Source: Aedes albopictus (Eukaryota; Arthropoda; Insecta; Diptera; Culicidae). Taken from it: a stretch of DNA of 64,000 bases. The first letter of the stretch is position 1. Each line of letters opens with the position of its first letter. The stretch covers positions 360,037,238-360,101,237 of the forward strand of contig NC_085138.1 of assembly GCF_035046485.1 (NCBI RefSeq), in the 5' to 3' direction. Positions 43,431-56,500 of this stretch are shown here, in pieces. Both the position numbers and the translations under genes were made by a program. The notes beneath the pieces are model-generated. The model saw nothing but the letters and a program-made list of their open reading frames with translations, was not told where the DNA came from and did not search any database.

Positions 43431-43468
43431 GGTGGCAATATAGTTGCCACTGCCTTATAAAGGGTTAA
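43431..43468 (-). repeat. TTAA-type element end
   Basis: The complement reads TTAACCCTTTATAAGGCAGT and continues GGCAACTATATTGCCACC, identical to 59423-59460. Only one end was found here, so it is a solo or truncated terminus of the TTAA-target family. Confidence 0.7.
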
Positions 43469-44272
43469 GACGTCAAATGAAATGGCCCATTAATGGCCCA
43501 TTTATGTAACGAGTTGCAAAAAGTTGTTTTTTTCTCAGCATGAGTTGTATTTATCCAACGAGGCGAGCAACGAGGCTTGCCGAAAAAAATCAAACGTTCA
43601 AACTTGTTTTGTAGCAGCCAGTGAAGAGAATTGTCAGACAAAAGAGGCACAAAACAAGCAACAAAGAAGGTGCGACGATTACTCTTTATCCCTACTGGTA
43701 ACAGATAATGACATGATCTCGAAATTTTTTGTTGCAGACAAAACGGAAGCTGAATTTGTTGCGTACTTTTCAAGTCGTGAATAATCAATTATTGCTAACC
43801 CAAAGTCGAAACTGTTTGATGATAGAGCTTCACCAGAGTTGCAGTGTTTACCGACTCGAAGTTACCGTTCGAAAATCGCAATGCAAGGCTTTAAAATCTC
43901 TAAACTCGTGGTGTACGATGTTAATCTCATTATTTTCAAGTTGGGACAAACTTATGTCGTATGGGTTTGTTTGTCGCAACAAATACAGGTTGCGACATTG
44001 TCATTATTGTTGCGCGATGGTTGAATTTTGATTCACTGGTAGCAGCTACACTACACTGCACTGAAAAGTTTTCCGAAAATCGCCTTTGGGCACAAATAGC
44101 CGAACCCCCACTTGCTGTCAAAACAGAGAAAAGTCGGAAAAACTTCTTCCAACGCCAATCTAAAAGTGTTTATTGATTTCACGAAAATATCTTCAAATTT
44201 CCTTTATTTTCTGAATTTAATCATTAAAATTTACCGAATTGTGAGTGATCACGGCGCGGTGACCCTGTCGTC

Positions 44273-44589
44273 ATGAGTGGCAATCGTGGAAATTTCAGTT
44301 TTTCGATGCGCCGTCAAGGGCTGCTGTCGGGATCATTTCGTCCGGCCGGGCAACAACAAGCGCAGCAGCAAAAAAGTTTCTCGCTGAATGCCGTTCCGCC
44401 GCCCAGTTCCCTGACCGGTCGCGGACACGGATATGCTCCGCCCAGATTCCACCCCCAACATCAGCAGCAGCAACAGGCAACCAGTGGTGTCTCGAAACAT
44501 GGCTATCACACCATGGATGCGATCGCGGCCTACGCCAATCCGGCCTCGCAGTATTCCCTTGGCAAAAGACGTGGAAAGACCGAGGATGA
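44273..44589 (+). CDS. DDX42: DDX42 exon 1
   Basis: ATG at 44273 opens MSGNRGNFSFSMRRQGLLSG. The exon includes two Gln-rich runs and HTMDAIAAYANPASQYSLGK and ends in GA before GTAAGT. This is the conserved DDX42-type N-terminus. Confidence 0.9.
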
Positions 44590-47500
44590 GTAAGTTCCGT
44601 GGAATTTCTTTGACATGGGACAAGCTTTTAATCAAATTCTGTTTTCAGTTATTTTGACGATGACGACGAGACGGGACAGCAGCTGGACTACATCCCGGCC
44701 CCGGGTTCTCCCTCTGCTAGCGGAACACAAGTAAGTGACTACTCCACTCTTTTCCCCCATTGCATAAAACAACAAAGAACAAAACCAAAAAAAAAACAAC
44801 CTGAGTTGGGAAACACATCACATGCACCTGTTCCCCCCGTTTTTCTTCTTGCCACAATCATCTGCCATCACAATGAATCTGTGCTGTGAAGGCCAAATCG
44901 GATGACGAAGAGGACGAGGACGACCCACTGGATGCCTTCATGGCCGGCATCAATGCCCAGGTGGAGCGCGAGAAGAAGAAAATCCCCCAGCCGAACGTGG
45001 ACCCCAAAAAGGGCACCCGCGGGGACATCGACGACGTGGATGACGAGGAGAGTTACTACCGGTGAGTTTTTTTTTGTATTATAGAGTTTCACTTATCAGT
45101 AAAAATGCTGGAAACTTTCACCTGCAATCGGAATGCCAAAGGGGATTAGGCTCAGTTGATCTCATTAGTCGGTATTGCTTATATCCCAATGAGTCTACTT
45201 CAGATGTACTGTCAGTCGCGATGATTCAGTAACCGCCTAACTATAATGCAGGTTCCATGAATCACCGCTTCCAGGATGTTGTTCAGATGCTTCTTCAATT
45301 CCAGCTTGTCTAGGGACCTTTAGAGATTTAGGGACAACTCCGGTTGCTGAGAGGTCAATCGGAACTATACGACGGACGCCCTCTAGGTACCACATCTGCT
45401 TCATCTCCTCCGCTAAGTCGTGGTACTTGGTTATCTTGCCGGGGAACGTTGATTATACATTTTTATCCTTTTGTCGTAAACCACAATGTCGGGCCGGTTG
45501 ACACAAATGAGTACGTCCGTAATACTCTCGCAATCCCTGTACAGCTTTATGCAACTATTTTCCGGAACCGGGTCCGGCTGCTACTCGTAGTAGGGTACAA
45601 ATCTGTCGACTAAGTTGTGAAACAAGCTGTTGGTGTACAAAATATTGGCAACATCGTTGTGACGATTTAACATTGAACAGTCTGCAACGACAGGCTTGAT
45701 CGTATCTCCTACTGAATTGCGCTTCCTACACGTCTTCGTGCTATATGTACCGCCGGTAATTCTTCGTCGCAATGGCCTGGATGGCTACCATGAAACCTTT
45801 ATCCGAGAAGAAGTCATCCCGCACCAGGCACGTGCTTGATGCCGCCTTATCGATGTACTCGAGCTCCTGTTGATGGGGGTGTGTCCCATGCAACTTCTTC
45901 TGCTTCCACGTTACTCTCCTCCTCCTCCTGCGCTAGATGCATGGCGCAGAAATCCGTGGTCGGCTTTACATACAGTGCGGTACATTTCATCACGGTTCTG
46001 GCTTGCTACGAAGTATACCCGCAAACTGGGAGACACATTAGTGCTTGAATATTGGTGACATCTCTTCCTCCTACTGCGCGTGGCAGGGTGACTCTCTCGA
46101 TGGACGACTTTGGATGGCGCATGCGGTGCTTGGTGAACGCCTCTCGTACTTCTCGTTCTAACGCCTCGAGGTCAGTCTTGGTCCACTTTACCACCCCAAA
46201 GCTGTAGGTCAACAGGGGCACTGCAAAGGTGTTGTGTGACAGTAGATTCATGTCGACTTATTGAACAGTGGACAATGACGCACGGCACATCAAGTGATCC
46301 TAGTAGGCATGGTAAATCCCAGCCACCCGCGTCGTCGTCACTCGTCCAGTAACGTCACGGTGTAAAGTCAGATTGCATTCTGGTTGCTCCCGCTTGCTAG
46401 CAATAAATCTAAAGCGCACATTTGGCGATCCTGCCGGATTAATTACAAGTGAACAAACTGGAAATTGTCGGCAAGCGGGGGCATTTACAGAAAGAGTGAC
46501 TGTGGCAGTGTGTGATTAGTTTTTAAGAAGTGCTTCTGCCGCTGGTGCGAGAATACTGTGTGAGTCTTGGTGTGAGTGCACTTTTTTTTTTCTCCGGAAG
46601 GAAGGAAAACCCTACGGTGGTCTGGAGACTGCAGGCTTCTTGGGTAAGTTGCTGCTTGGATTTTTTTTTATTGCATATCGGTCGATCATATTTTTTCCCA
46701 TAAGTGAATAACATGCATCGCCTGGCGATGGTTCGGAAGGAGTTTTGCATTGTTCGCAAGTTTTGGTTATTATAACAGAAAATTGAATAAAAAAAAGGTG
46801 TATTCTTTTCCTGGCTCGCAAGCGTCGTGGTTAGAGGGTAGTCTATTTTATTGCAACTACATGAAAATAACGCACAATTTTCGACATTTTTGAGCAGGTG
46901 CGTAGCAAATTAATAATTGGTGTTGTTATGTGTAAGTTTTTTTGAATTGAGTACTAGCTATCAATTCAAAACATCGAACCAGTTGTGCGTCAAAAGCGTG
47001 GCCAACTAGATGACGATTTTTCAAAATAATGTAACAGACGCGATGTGAGAGGAGTTGATATTTTACGTTACTCATTGATTTCCTCTTCACCAACCAATAT
47101 GTGTCGATGCAAGTACAAACCTATTTCCACGGTAATATACATCAGTCAAAGACATGTCCGGTTGACTAGTGCATTTATCGATGCAAGACAGAAGTATCAA
47201 AACTCTAAGAGACGTTTGAAATCTAAAAAAAAATCTAATGGCGCTATTATAAATCAACCATCGTGTGATAGTTTTTTTTTTCTCTTCTTCAAATGCGCAA
47301 ATGGAGTAGATCCTCGCCGTGTTTTAGTTGGACTATTGTGACAAAGTATGTAGAGTGAATATTATGTTTTCATAACAAAAAGGTTTACGTTTTCTTTTTC
47401 GCTACTGTCGCTGATAGAATTACAGATTCTGTGGGAAAGGCTTCGTTGGTCGAGTGTCTTTAGTTGACCCACAAAACTATTTTCCTGCGTTATCCTTTGG

Positions 47501-50500
47501 TCATCATAGGTGAAACTACAGGTACCGTCAGATGCACGCTTGTGCATAAAAGCGTTAATCAACTGGTTCACTAGTGATTAGAAATCAAACGAGTAGCAGT
47601 TTTCGTAACAAATATGACTCACAGTATTCGTAATCTAGAAAGGATCTAAGTTGATCAAGTAAAACAGAAAACAATTGAAGCCGTGTGAATTTTGCGTGGG
47701 CGCAGATTTTGAAGTCAAATAAACGTTATAAAGAATCGTAAAATTGAAAAGAGTTCATGGAAAATCCGTCTGCTTTTATGCTATTGTTGTTTTCTGGGAT
47801 GAACCTGCCTATGGCAGAAAATCCCTGAATAAAAAAAATGTTTTGTGCACATATAATAGTTGAGAGCTGCTTACACAAAATATTCTTTTGTTGGGGTTAT
47901 AATCCCCTGCATTAAATTATTAAATAGAAAAAGCTTTCATATTTTGCACCTTATTTCTTATCTAGATTATTTCAATGGTCTGAACAAACTGTCTTGTGTG
48001 AAATAAGCATAATGGATGGTTGAAATAATATGTAAATGTTGTAATCTGTAATCAGTTTCAAAGTAAAATTGAAATACTCACCAACCGAATCGTGGTCGTG
48101 AGTCTCGTTCTACCACGAAATATAAAATACATGTTCACTAGCGTGACCGAAGTTTCATTGCATCATAAAAAAAAGAAGTCCACAGCGTGTCCGGATGACC
48201 GCACCCTAATAATTGTCTCTTGGCAACAAAAAAAAGGAATAGTCCACAGCGTGTCCGGATGACCGCACCCTAATAATTGTTCCTTGGCAACAAAAAAAAG
48301 GAATAGTCCACAGTGCGTCCGGATGACCGCATCTTTGTAATTGTCTCTTGGCGACAAAAAAAAAAGAACAGTCCACAGCGTGTCCGGATGACCGCATCTT
48401 TGCAATTGTCACTTGGCGACAATAAAAAAAAAAGCCCACAACGCGTCCGGATGACCGCACCCTTATAATTGTCTCTTGGCGACAGAAAAAAAAATAGTCC
48501 ACTGCGTGTCCGGATGACCGCACGCTAATAATTTTCTCTTGACAACAAAAAAAAAGGAATAGTCCACAGCGTATCCGGTTGACCGCACCCTAATAATTGT
48601 CTCTTGGCGAAAAAAAAAATAGTCCACAGCGCGTCCGGATGACCGCATCTTTGTAATTGTCTCTTGGCGACAATAAAAAAAAATAGTCCACAGCGCGTCC
48701 GGATGACCGCACCCTTGAAATTGTCTCTTGGTGACAAAAAAGTCTACAGCGTGTCCGGATGACCGCACCCCAGTCCACAGCGGATCCGGATGACCGCACC
48801 CTAATAATTGTCTCTTGGCGACAAAAAAAAAAAATAGTCCACAGCGCGTCCGGATGACCGCATCTTTGTAATTGTCTCTTGGTGACAAAAAAAGTCTACA
48901 ACGTGTTCGGATGACCGCACCCTTGAAACTGTCTCTTGGTGACAAAAAAAGAAGTCTACAGCGTGTCCGGATGACCGCACCCCAGTTCACAGCGTGTCCG
49001 GATGACCGCACCCTAGTCCACAGCGCGTCCGAATGACCGCACCCTCATAACTTTCTCATGGACACTAAAAGAATAGTCCACAGCGCGTCCGGATGACCGC
49101 AACCTTGAAATTGTCTTTTGACGACAAGAACAAAAATGTTTTAGCGACAGTCGCTACGTGCGTTCAGACCTCCGTGCGTATGCACTTAATAGTGACAATA
49201 ATAACAGTTTTCACTACATCTGGGAGTGCACAACTTTGATTCAGCAAGAGTTTTGGAAACAGAGCAATTGTTGTGTTTTTCTGTTTTGTGGTCAGTTTCG
49301 GCGTGTAAGATACTGTCGCGTGTCCTGTTCAACAGACTGAGAATCCTTGAGAAGTCCTTCGTCGCTGAATTCCAGGCTGGTTTGGTCGATCAACGACAAA
49401 TCAAATGATTAATCAGCGTGTGATCTTAGATAAATTTCGGGAGTATAACTTGCACACTCACTACCTGTTCATTGATTTGCACTACCTCGGCTTTGCGGAC
49501 GATATTAATCTTATCGGTATCGATCGCATGGCAGAATAGGAAGCCTATGCTCCCCTGAAGAGGGAGACAGTAAGGATAGCATTGACGACCAATTCTACCA
49601 AGAGAACGTACATGATTTCGGGTAGAGACAGAGGCAGGCCAAGTAGTGTTAGTACTGAGCTAGTGATTGATGGGAATATGTTTGAAGTTATTGAAGAATT
49701 TGTTTATCTTGGAACACTTGTGACACGTGCGTGTTTTCCCGTGAAGTTAAAAGGCGTATGCAGTTGCGAATAGGGCCTTTTACGGATTGCGTTACCAGGT
49801 TAGGTCAAATAACTTACAAATGCAAACGAAATTCGCTGAAGTTCTACGTACTACGGACATTTTTGGAAAAAAAAAAACAAGAAAATGTTGTGATGCACAG
49901 ACTCAAAAATCAAGTCTTTATGCAGCGAATATAATAAATCTTACAAAAAAAGCAGATTTCAGTGAGCGGACACGTAGTGCGACCAGCGGCGTCATGGTCG
50001 CGATTTTTTTCCGCAGTCAAGTTCGCAGATTGTGAACAATCATCGGTACCCACTTACGTAATTTATGTTTAGTCCCTTACTGTCCGAGCTGTCAGATCGG
50101 TGTAACACGCTAAATATAATTAACACAAAAGGCAATTTATACGGAAAAAAATACACGGTAATGAATATTAATTGGGTACCGGACTGGACACAGAAAATTC
50201 AATGGTTTTCTTTGGTACATCGAGGTCTTGATATTAGTCTATGGTGCGACTGTCTATCACAGAGAGCTTCTTCATTGAACGACTTATTGCTATGGATACT
50301 GCCCGTTCATTAGTTAGTCTATACCGCCTCTGATGAAAGAGGATGTAGATTTCCTGTGATTGGCTCTAAATGCTACCGAAAACCTACAATTTTGGTGAAT
50401 TCTGCGTAGTTATTTGAAATAAATGTTGTAGGGAAATTAATGTGAAACCGGGTAGAAATATGTCAATGCTTTGGTGCTCTCGAACAGAAGGATTTGTCAA

Positions 50501-53500
50501 TCAGGTTAGCGTATAAAATGTTGCATCTACAAGTTAGAGCCAGCGAGTACCAAGAGTTGAAAATTTTGTTCAAATAGTTCACACCTCTTCTTTATTTTAT
50601 CACCATTTTTTGAAAGGACTTTGATACAAAAAAAAATGCAATCCTATTATTTGCCATGGAAGATGGCCAGTAAAAAAAACAGCAACGTTTTCTTTCAAAA
50701 AAAAAAACGTTTTATTCCTGAGAGGAGGGTGGATGTGTGACAGTAGATTCATGTCGACTTATTGAACAGTGGACAATGACGCACGGCACATCAAGTGATC
50801 CTAGTAGGCATGGTAAATCCCAGCCACCCGCGTCGTCGTCACTCGTCCAGTAACGTCACGGTGTAAAGTCAGATTGCATTCTGGTTGCTCCCGCTTGCTA
50901 GCAATAAATCTAAAGCGCACAGTAGTATGGGACAAACATCAAATTCTCGCTCCAGTCGACTTTTTTGATTCCATTTAGGTCCCATATGAACTGTGCAAAA
51001 TTTTAGCGCAATCGGTGAAACTATAATTTAGCGCAAGCGGTTCAAAGTTTTCATAGGATTTACTATGGGAAAAGTTGCACTTTCAAACAAAAAATCCCAG
51101 AGATCGCCCTCTGTCTCTTTAATTCAAATCGATCAACGCTTCTTGTAGATAAATCATTTATGAAACTTTCCTTCGAAGACCGCAAACCGATTGGATGCTT
51201 GTGGAAAAAGTTATTGATTTATTACCGATTAGTGATCCAACGAACGGCTTTTTGTTTTGTTTTATCAGCAGCACTGTAGCTGCTGCCTTGGTTGCTGCTG
51301 TTTCTGGGGGTGGTGATACCTCCCGCCACCCCATCCAACAACGGCAGCAGCAGTGCTGCTGACAAAACAAAACAAAAAGCCGTTCGTTGGATCACTAATC
51401 TGTAATAAATCAATAACTTTTTCCACAAGCATCCAATCGGTTTGCGGTCTTCGAAGGAAAGTTTCATAAATGATTTATCTACAAGAAGCGTTGATCGATT
51501 TGAATTAAAGAGACAAAGGGCAACCTCTGGGATTTTTTGTTTGAAGGTGCAACTTTTCCCATAGTAAATCCTATGAAAACTTTGAACCGCTTGCGCTAAA
51601 TTATAGTTTCACCGATTGCGCTGAAATTTTGCACAGTTCATATGGGACCTAAATGGAATCAGAAAAGTCAACTGGAGCGAGGATTTATTTTTTCCATACA
51701 AGCGTGTCCCATACTAGCGCACAGGTGTTGATCGCATTTATCTTGTTGCCGGCTGACAGAAAGCTCCTCAGAACACAGTTGACACTGGCCCTGCAGTTCC
51801 TTCTTGATCGCTGTGTGGCGCATACCTCTACAAAGTTACAGCAAACCGAGATATTTATTCACTTCGCCTTCAACCATATTCGGAATCTCCTCCTGTTCGT
51901 TGGCGCGGAAACAGCTGGCGTCCACTTTTTGACCCCGGCGAAGATGGACTGAAAGATATTTGTCAATTTTAAACTCATCCGGATGTCGTTTCTGAACACC
52001 GTCACATGCTGCAACAGTTGATGCAGCCTTTTCGCAAGCAGGCTTGAAGCAGCTTCAGGTCGTCCATTAAGAAGGGCTGGGTTATTCGTGTGCTCCTTCT
52101 CTCATTTTTCAGTTTATATCCATAGTTACATTGCTTGACTGCTCTGCTGCGGAAGTTCATTGCAATACAGAACCAATATCGGAAGGTATCGCCTTGGAAT
52201 ATCTCCCTCCTGATGCTGAGAGTTCTTGGCCGCAACATACGCGGATTTTCCATACGATTTGACAGCTCCTTGTTATTGATTGCTATTCCTTTGTGTACAA
52301 ATGTTCGCGTCGCACCGCGTTACGCGTCCACTCTGGCTGGCACCTCAAGCGGTTATTACGACTGCGTCTCCCACTTCATTACGCTGCCGCTCTTAATCTG
52401 CCAACTACATCCCATTGTCGCTGTGCTGGACAGGGTTTTCCTATTGATTGGCCAAGAACTGTGTAACGTCGCCAATCTCCGGAAGGCCTTCTCCAAAATC
52501 AGAACATTTTCCATAACGCCGCAATTATGGTTTATTTCCACAAGAACACTCAACCGCTGTACATGGGTGTCGAGGAACTCAGTAATGTTGACTTCTGTGA
52601 GATCTCGAAATTCAGCAGGCTTCATAATTTCAGCAACATAACGAACTTGCTTCGTTGATCGATTACCCTGTTTGTGCTGTGTTAATCGAACAATTGTGGT
52701 ACGCAATGTGGCGATCCGATTCTCTAAGCGTCGCATCCACATGTGTTTTTGTGTTCTGGGGCCTTCACCGTCTCTTTGCGGGTACGTTCAGCATCTTGAC
52801 AGTAAATTACAGATCCTCGAGGTTCTGTGCGGCCTCTAGGAGCCGCGGCAAACTATTCTGGTTTAAGATGCTTACTGCACTTGTTGACCGCTAAGAATTC
52901 CTCAGCTTTGGTATTCGGTGCCGGGACATGGGGCCTGTACCATGGAATTGCGTCACTGCTGTGGTCATGTGGATCGCTAGTGCATCTCGTAGTTGTTATC
53001 GTTGCATATCCATTGTTGATCCTGGAGCAGTGAGTGCTGTTGAAGTGGATGTTGTCACTTGTGTTCGATGCATCCAGCCCAACAGAACTTCTTCACGTAT
53101 CGTTAGATTTTGTACTCTCCTCTGCCAAATCTTTCTGCGCACTCCACGTCTGCAGCGGGGAGCATATTATGAGCAGGGATGGGAAATGGCATAACTACAC
53201 CGAAGATATTTTCCGTATAACTATTATGTGTGAAACTACATAATTTTTTGCAATTTGGCATCACCTTTAAAAAGTATGTTTGCAAACATAAATTCTATAA
53301 AACTGCCCACATATAAAAATTATGCCTATCAATAAATGAAATTTATTATGGTGATGAATAAAAATTATGTGTGGGATTTTTTTAAATTTATTTGTGCGTA
53401 GTTTATAACAATTATGAGTAAATTGTAATAACCCATAAAAAAGAAAAAATAAACCAATGTTTTTGTTTTAGGTCAAATCAAGGATTTAATAAACTCTTGA

Positions 53501-56500
53501 TCTTAATAGATGAAAATATTATTGTATTTGTACGCCACAGTGACTGATCGACGGATTTCCATAATAATCTCATTGTTCCATTGGCCCAGGCTCAAGCCCA
53601 GGCCGGTTGTTGCGAGATGGGACCTCCGTCTGCACTTGCTGAAACTCGTCTATGTGGATTTGTCGTCGTGTCGCGGCCGGTAATTCTTGATAGATCCTGA
53701 GTGATATCTCTCACCATCGCGGTCACCATTGCACAGCGTCTGATTTCCCTGGTCATCATCATCGTCCGTGGGGGTGGCAGCGGTAGATTCGGGTTCATTT
53801 TTCGTTGGCAGTTCAACTTCCGTCTCGCTTGTTGTTGCTTCGTCTTGGCCGCACCGCAGTCTAAGACGAACGCCATTCGGGGCCCTCGTCGGAGCCATCC
53901 TTGACTCTTGTATGATCACCGGGAACGCAGAACAGGTCTTGAAATAACGAAAGGGTCCATTGCTGAAGCCGGCTGGATCTACTTCTAGATGCTTGAATCA
54001 CTGAAGTATTTTTCATTTCCTCCTCCCTCCTAATATGGTGCAACTGAAATTGATGAAAAATAAAGAATTAAATAGATATTTTATGAAGAAATTTAAAATA
54101 AAAGATACATACCTTCGTTCGACTCAGCAGAAGACTCTCCGACGCTTTCGATTGGCGCGAACACTGACGTCGTTTTGGTCCTGAATCAAAGCGGGCAAAC
54201 TTTAAATTCATAGGTGGATAAACATAATTTTTAACTATAGCTGGATAACTTTACTTTTTATGTTTGCTCACTTATAAATTAAATCAATGTGATAATAAGT
54301 GTTATGATTCACCGCATAAGAAGGAATACAATCGTAATAATATTTATGTTGGCACATTTAAAACTAACTTCTGCGAGGTCTTATAAATTGAAAAGGTTCA
54401 ACATACATAAACATTACGTTTGGAATTTTATCAGTGTATGCTATTTCGTTATTTGCTGATTTCACTGCACTCAATCGGAAATGTTAATCGGCGACTTCAT
54501 TGATTATCCATAACTATTCAAGGTTATGGACTTGCTGATGCTTAGGAACAGAAATTTACACCGAAAGTGGTGTAAATATAAAATGTCATGACATTTTTTT
54601 TATGAAATTTCGCGTCATTTTCCATCCCTGATTATGAGAAATAGTTGCTGAGTGGCCTGAGTGGACTCTGCGCTGTACATAGTAGTAGACGTGTGCGCCG
54701 AATATTCGGCGTAAAATCGGCGTGCATCGGCGTGGTGATTCTCAAACAATTATGAACAAAGTAAACTACTTTCTAATGATTGGATTGCAACAAATGGACA
54801 TCTAGCTATGTGCTGCTGCAGAAATTTTTTGGTTTTGATGATGGTAGCCTTTCTGAGAAGGGATACGCCGATCGGCGTGCGGTTTTCACGCCGCCGCCGC
54901 CGCCGTTTGCCACGCCGACACGCCGATGCTTCCTGGATCGGCTTCAAACAACATAACCATAAACTTTTTTCACCAGTGCATGGGTATAACCCCCCTTTAC
55001 CTATCCCCGTTTAAAAATATAGTATTTTTGATTCTTGTTGGCTTGGGGAGCCGCACGCCGATTCACGCCGATTTCTCATCGGCGCGGCGCGGCGCGGCGG
55101 CGCACACCTCTACATAGTAGCCGTCTTCATTCTACTCGGTCCATGGCTGTATGTCTCCAGTTCCGCAATCTGCGAATGGTTCGCAGATCGTCTTCCACTT
55201 GATCGACCCATCTAGCTCGCTGCGCACCACGTCTTCTTGTGGTCGGATGACTCTCGAGAACCTCTTTAGCTGGGTTGCTATCTGACATCCTGATGACGTG
55301 ACACGCCCACCGTAGTCTCTCGATTTTCGCGGTGTGGACGATGGTTGGTTCTCTCCGCAGGTGATGCAGCTCGTGATTCATTCGCCATCTACAAGTCCCA
55401 GCACCTTCCGTTCGAAAACTCCAAGGGCGCGTTGGTCCTCTGCACGTAGAGTACATGCTTCGTGCCCATAGATGACTACCGGTCTAATCAGCGTTTTGTA
55501 GATAGTTAACTTCGTGTTACGGCGATCTTTATTCGATCGTAGAGTTCTGCGGAGTCCAAATTAAGCTCGATTCCTGCAACAATGCGTTTCTGAATTTCTC
55601 TGCTGGTGTCGTTGTCGGCGATCACCAGTGAGCCCAAGTACACGAATTCTTCAACCGTCTCGATTTCATCATATAAATATATAAATAATATGTAGGTATA
55701 ACTCTAATTATGTTCCAAAAAAATATTCACTTCATGCATACCCTTTTCATACTATATTGAGCTATAAAATGAGGTGGTATAGGTATCAAGTTTGTTTTAA
55801 ATGAACTCGTAAGTATGATTCGCATTAGAAACGACATGGGACTGACATGCAAAGAGGGACAGAGTAGCTGTATTTAGGCAATGAGAGTCTAATAGTAATA
55901 TACTCTCATTGGTATTTAGGTATATGTAGACATGATAATGTCTACAATGTCTGTCATCTTTCATAAAAAATCTTCATTTGCAAATGTTCAGCATGAGCTT
56001 ACCGTACTACGGTACTACCACATAAATTGACCCTAATATCTTACCGTTCCAGTTACATGGAAGAAAACCCCACCGCCGGTTTGCAGGATGGCGATGGATC
56101 GGATGCGGAACTTGAGTATGACGAGGATGGTAATCCCATTCCGCCGCCCAAGAAGCGAGAAATCGATCCGCTTCCTCCGATAGATCATTCGGAAATCGAC
56201 TACGATAAGTTTGAGAAAAACTTCTATAATCCACACGAGGACATTGCCAACCTGAGTGCGACCAAGACCAATGAATTGCGTAACAAGTTGGGAGTCCGGG
56301 TCAGTGGTCCTGCTCCGCCCGCTCCGGTGACCAGCTTTGCCCACTTTGGATTTGACGAACAGTTGATGAAAGCTATCCGTAAGTCGGAATACACCCAACC
56401 GACGCCGATCCAGGCTCAAGCCGTACCAGCTGCCCTGAGTGGCCGCGATATAATCGGTATTGCCAAAACCGGAAGTGGTAAAACGGCAGCCTTTTTGTGG

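Larger units (their letters stand above)
41566..44272. other. Divergent intergenic region between HPF1 and DDX42
   Basis: The outer ends should hold the two promoters; about 41566-41720 is the HPF1 side and 44050-44272 the DDX42 side. Between them lie a repeat (41843-42310) with a nested retroposon, a TA-flanked MITE (42316-42911) and a TTAA-type element end at 43431-43468. No additional gene is recognised. Confidence 0.5.
46233..50921 (+). mobile_element. Non-autonomous LTR retrotransposon with 5 bp duplication GGTGT
   Basis: Identical-looking 188 bp LTRs (46233-46420, 50734-50921), starting TGTGTGACAG and ending GCGCACA, flank 4.3 kb. A primer-binding-like TGGCGATCCTGCCGG follows at 46423, and a purine tract GAGAGGAGGGTGGA stands at 50720-50733. 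GGTGT is at 46228-46232; its partner at 51724-51728 was moved by a later foldback insertion. There is no gag or pol. The interior holds a minisatellite (48172-49125) and LINE debris. The direction is assigned from primer site and purine tract. Confidence 0.92.

Noticed and set aside
48163..49011. Overlapping minus-strand frames of 80-182 codons
   Set aside because: They translate the 60 bp minisatellite (recurrent CGHPD / RSSGHAVD) and carry no other information.
48172..49125. CRISPR-like array
   Set aside because: The spacing is regular, but the intervening sequence is itself repeated and poly-A-rich, and the context is a mosquito LTR element.
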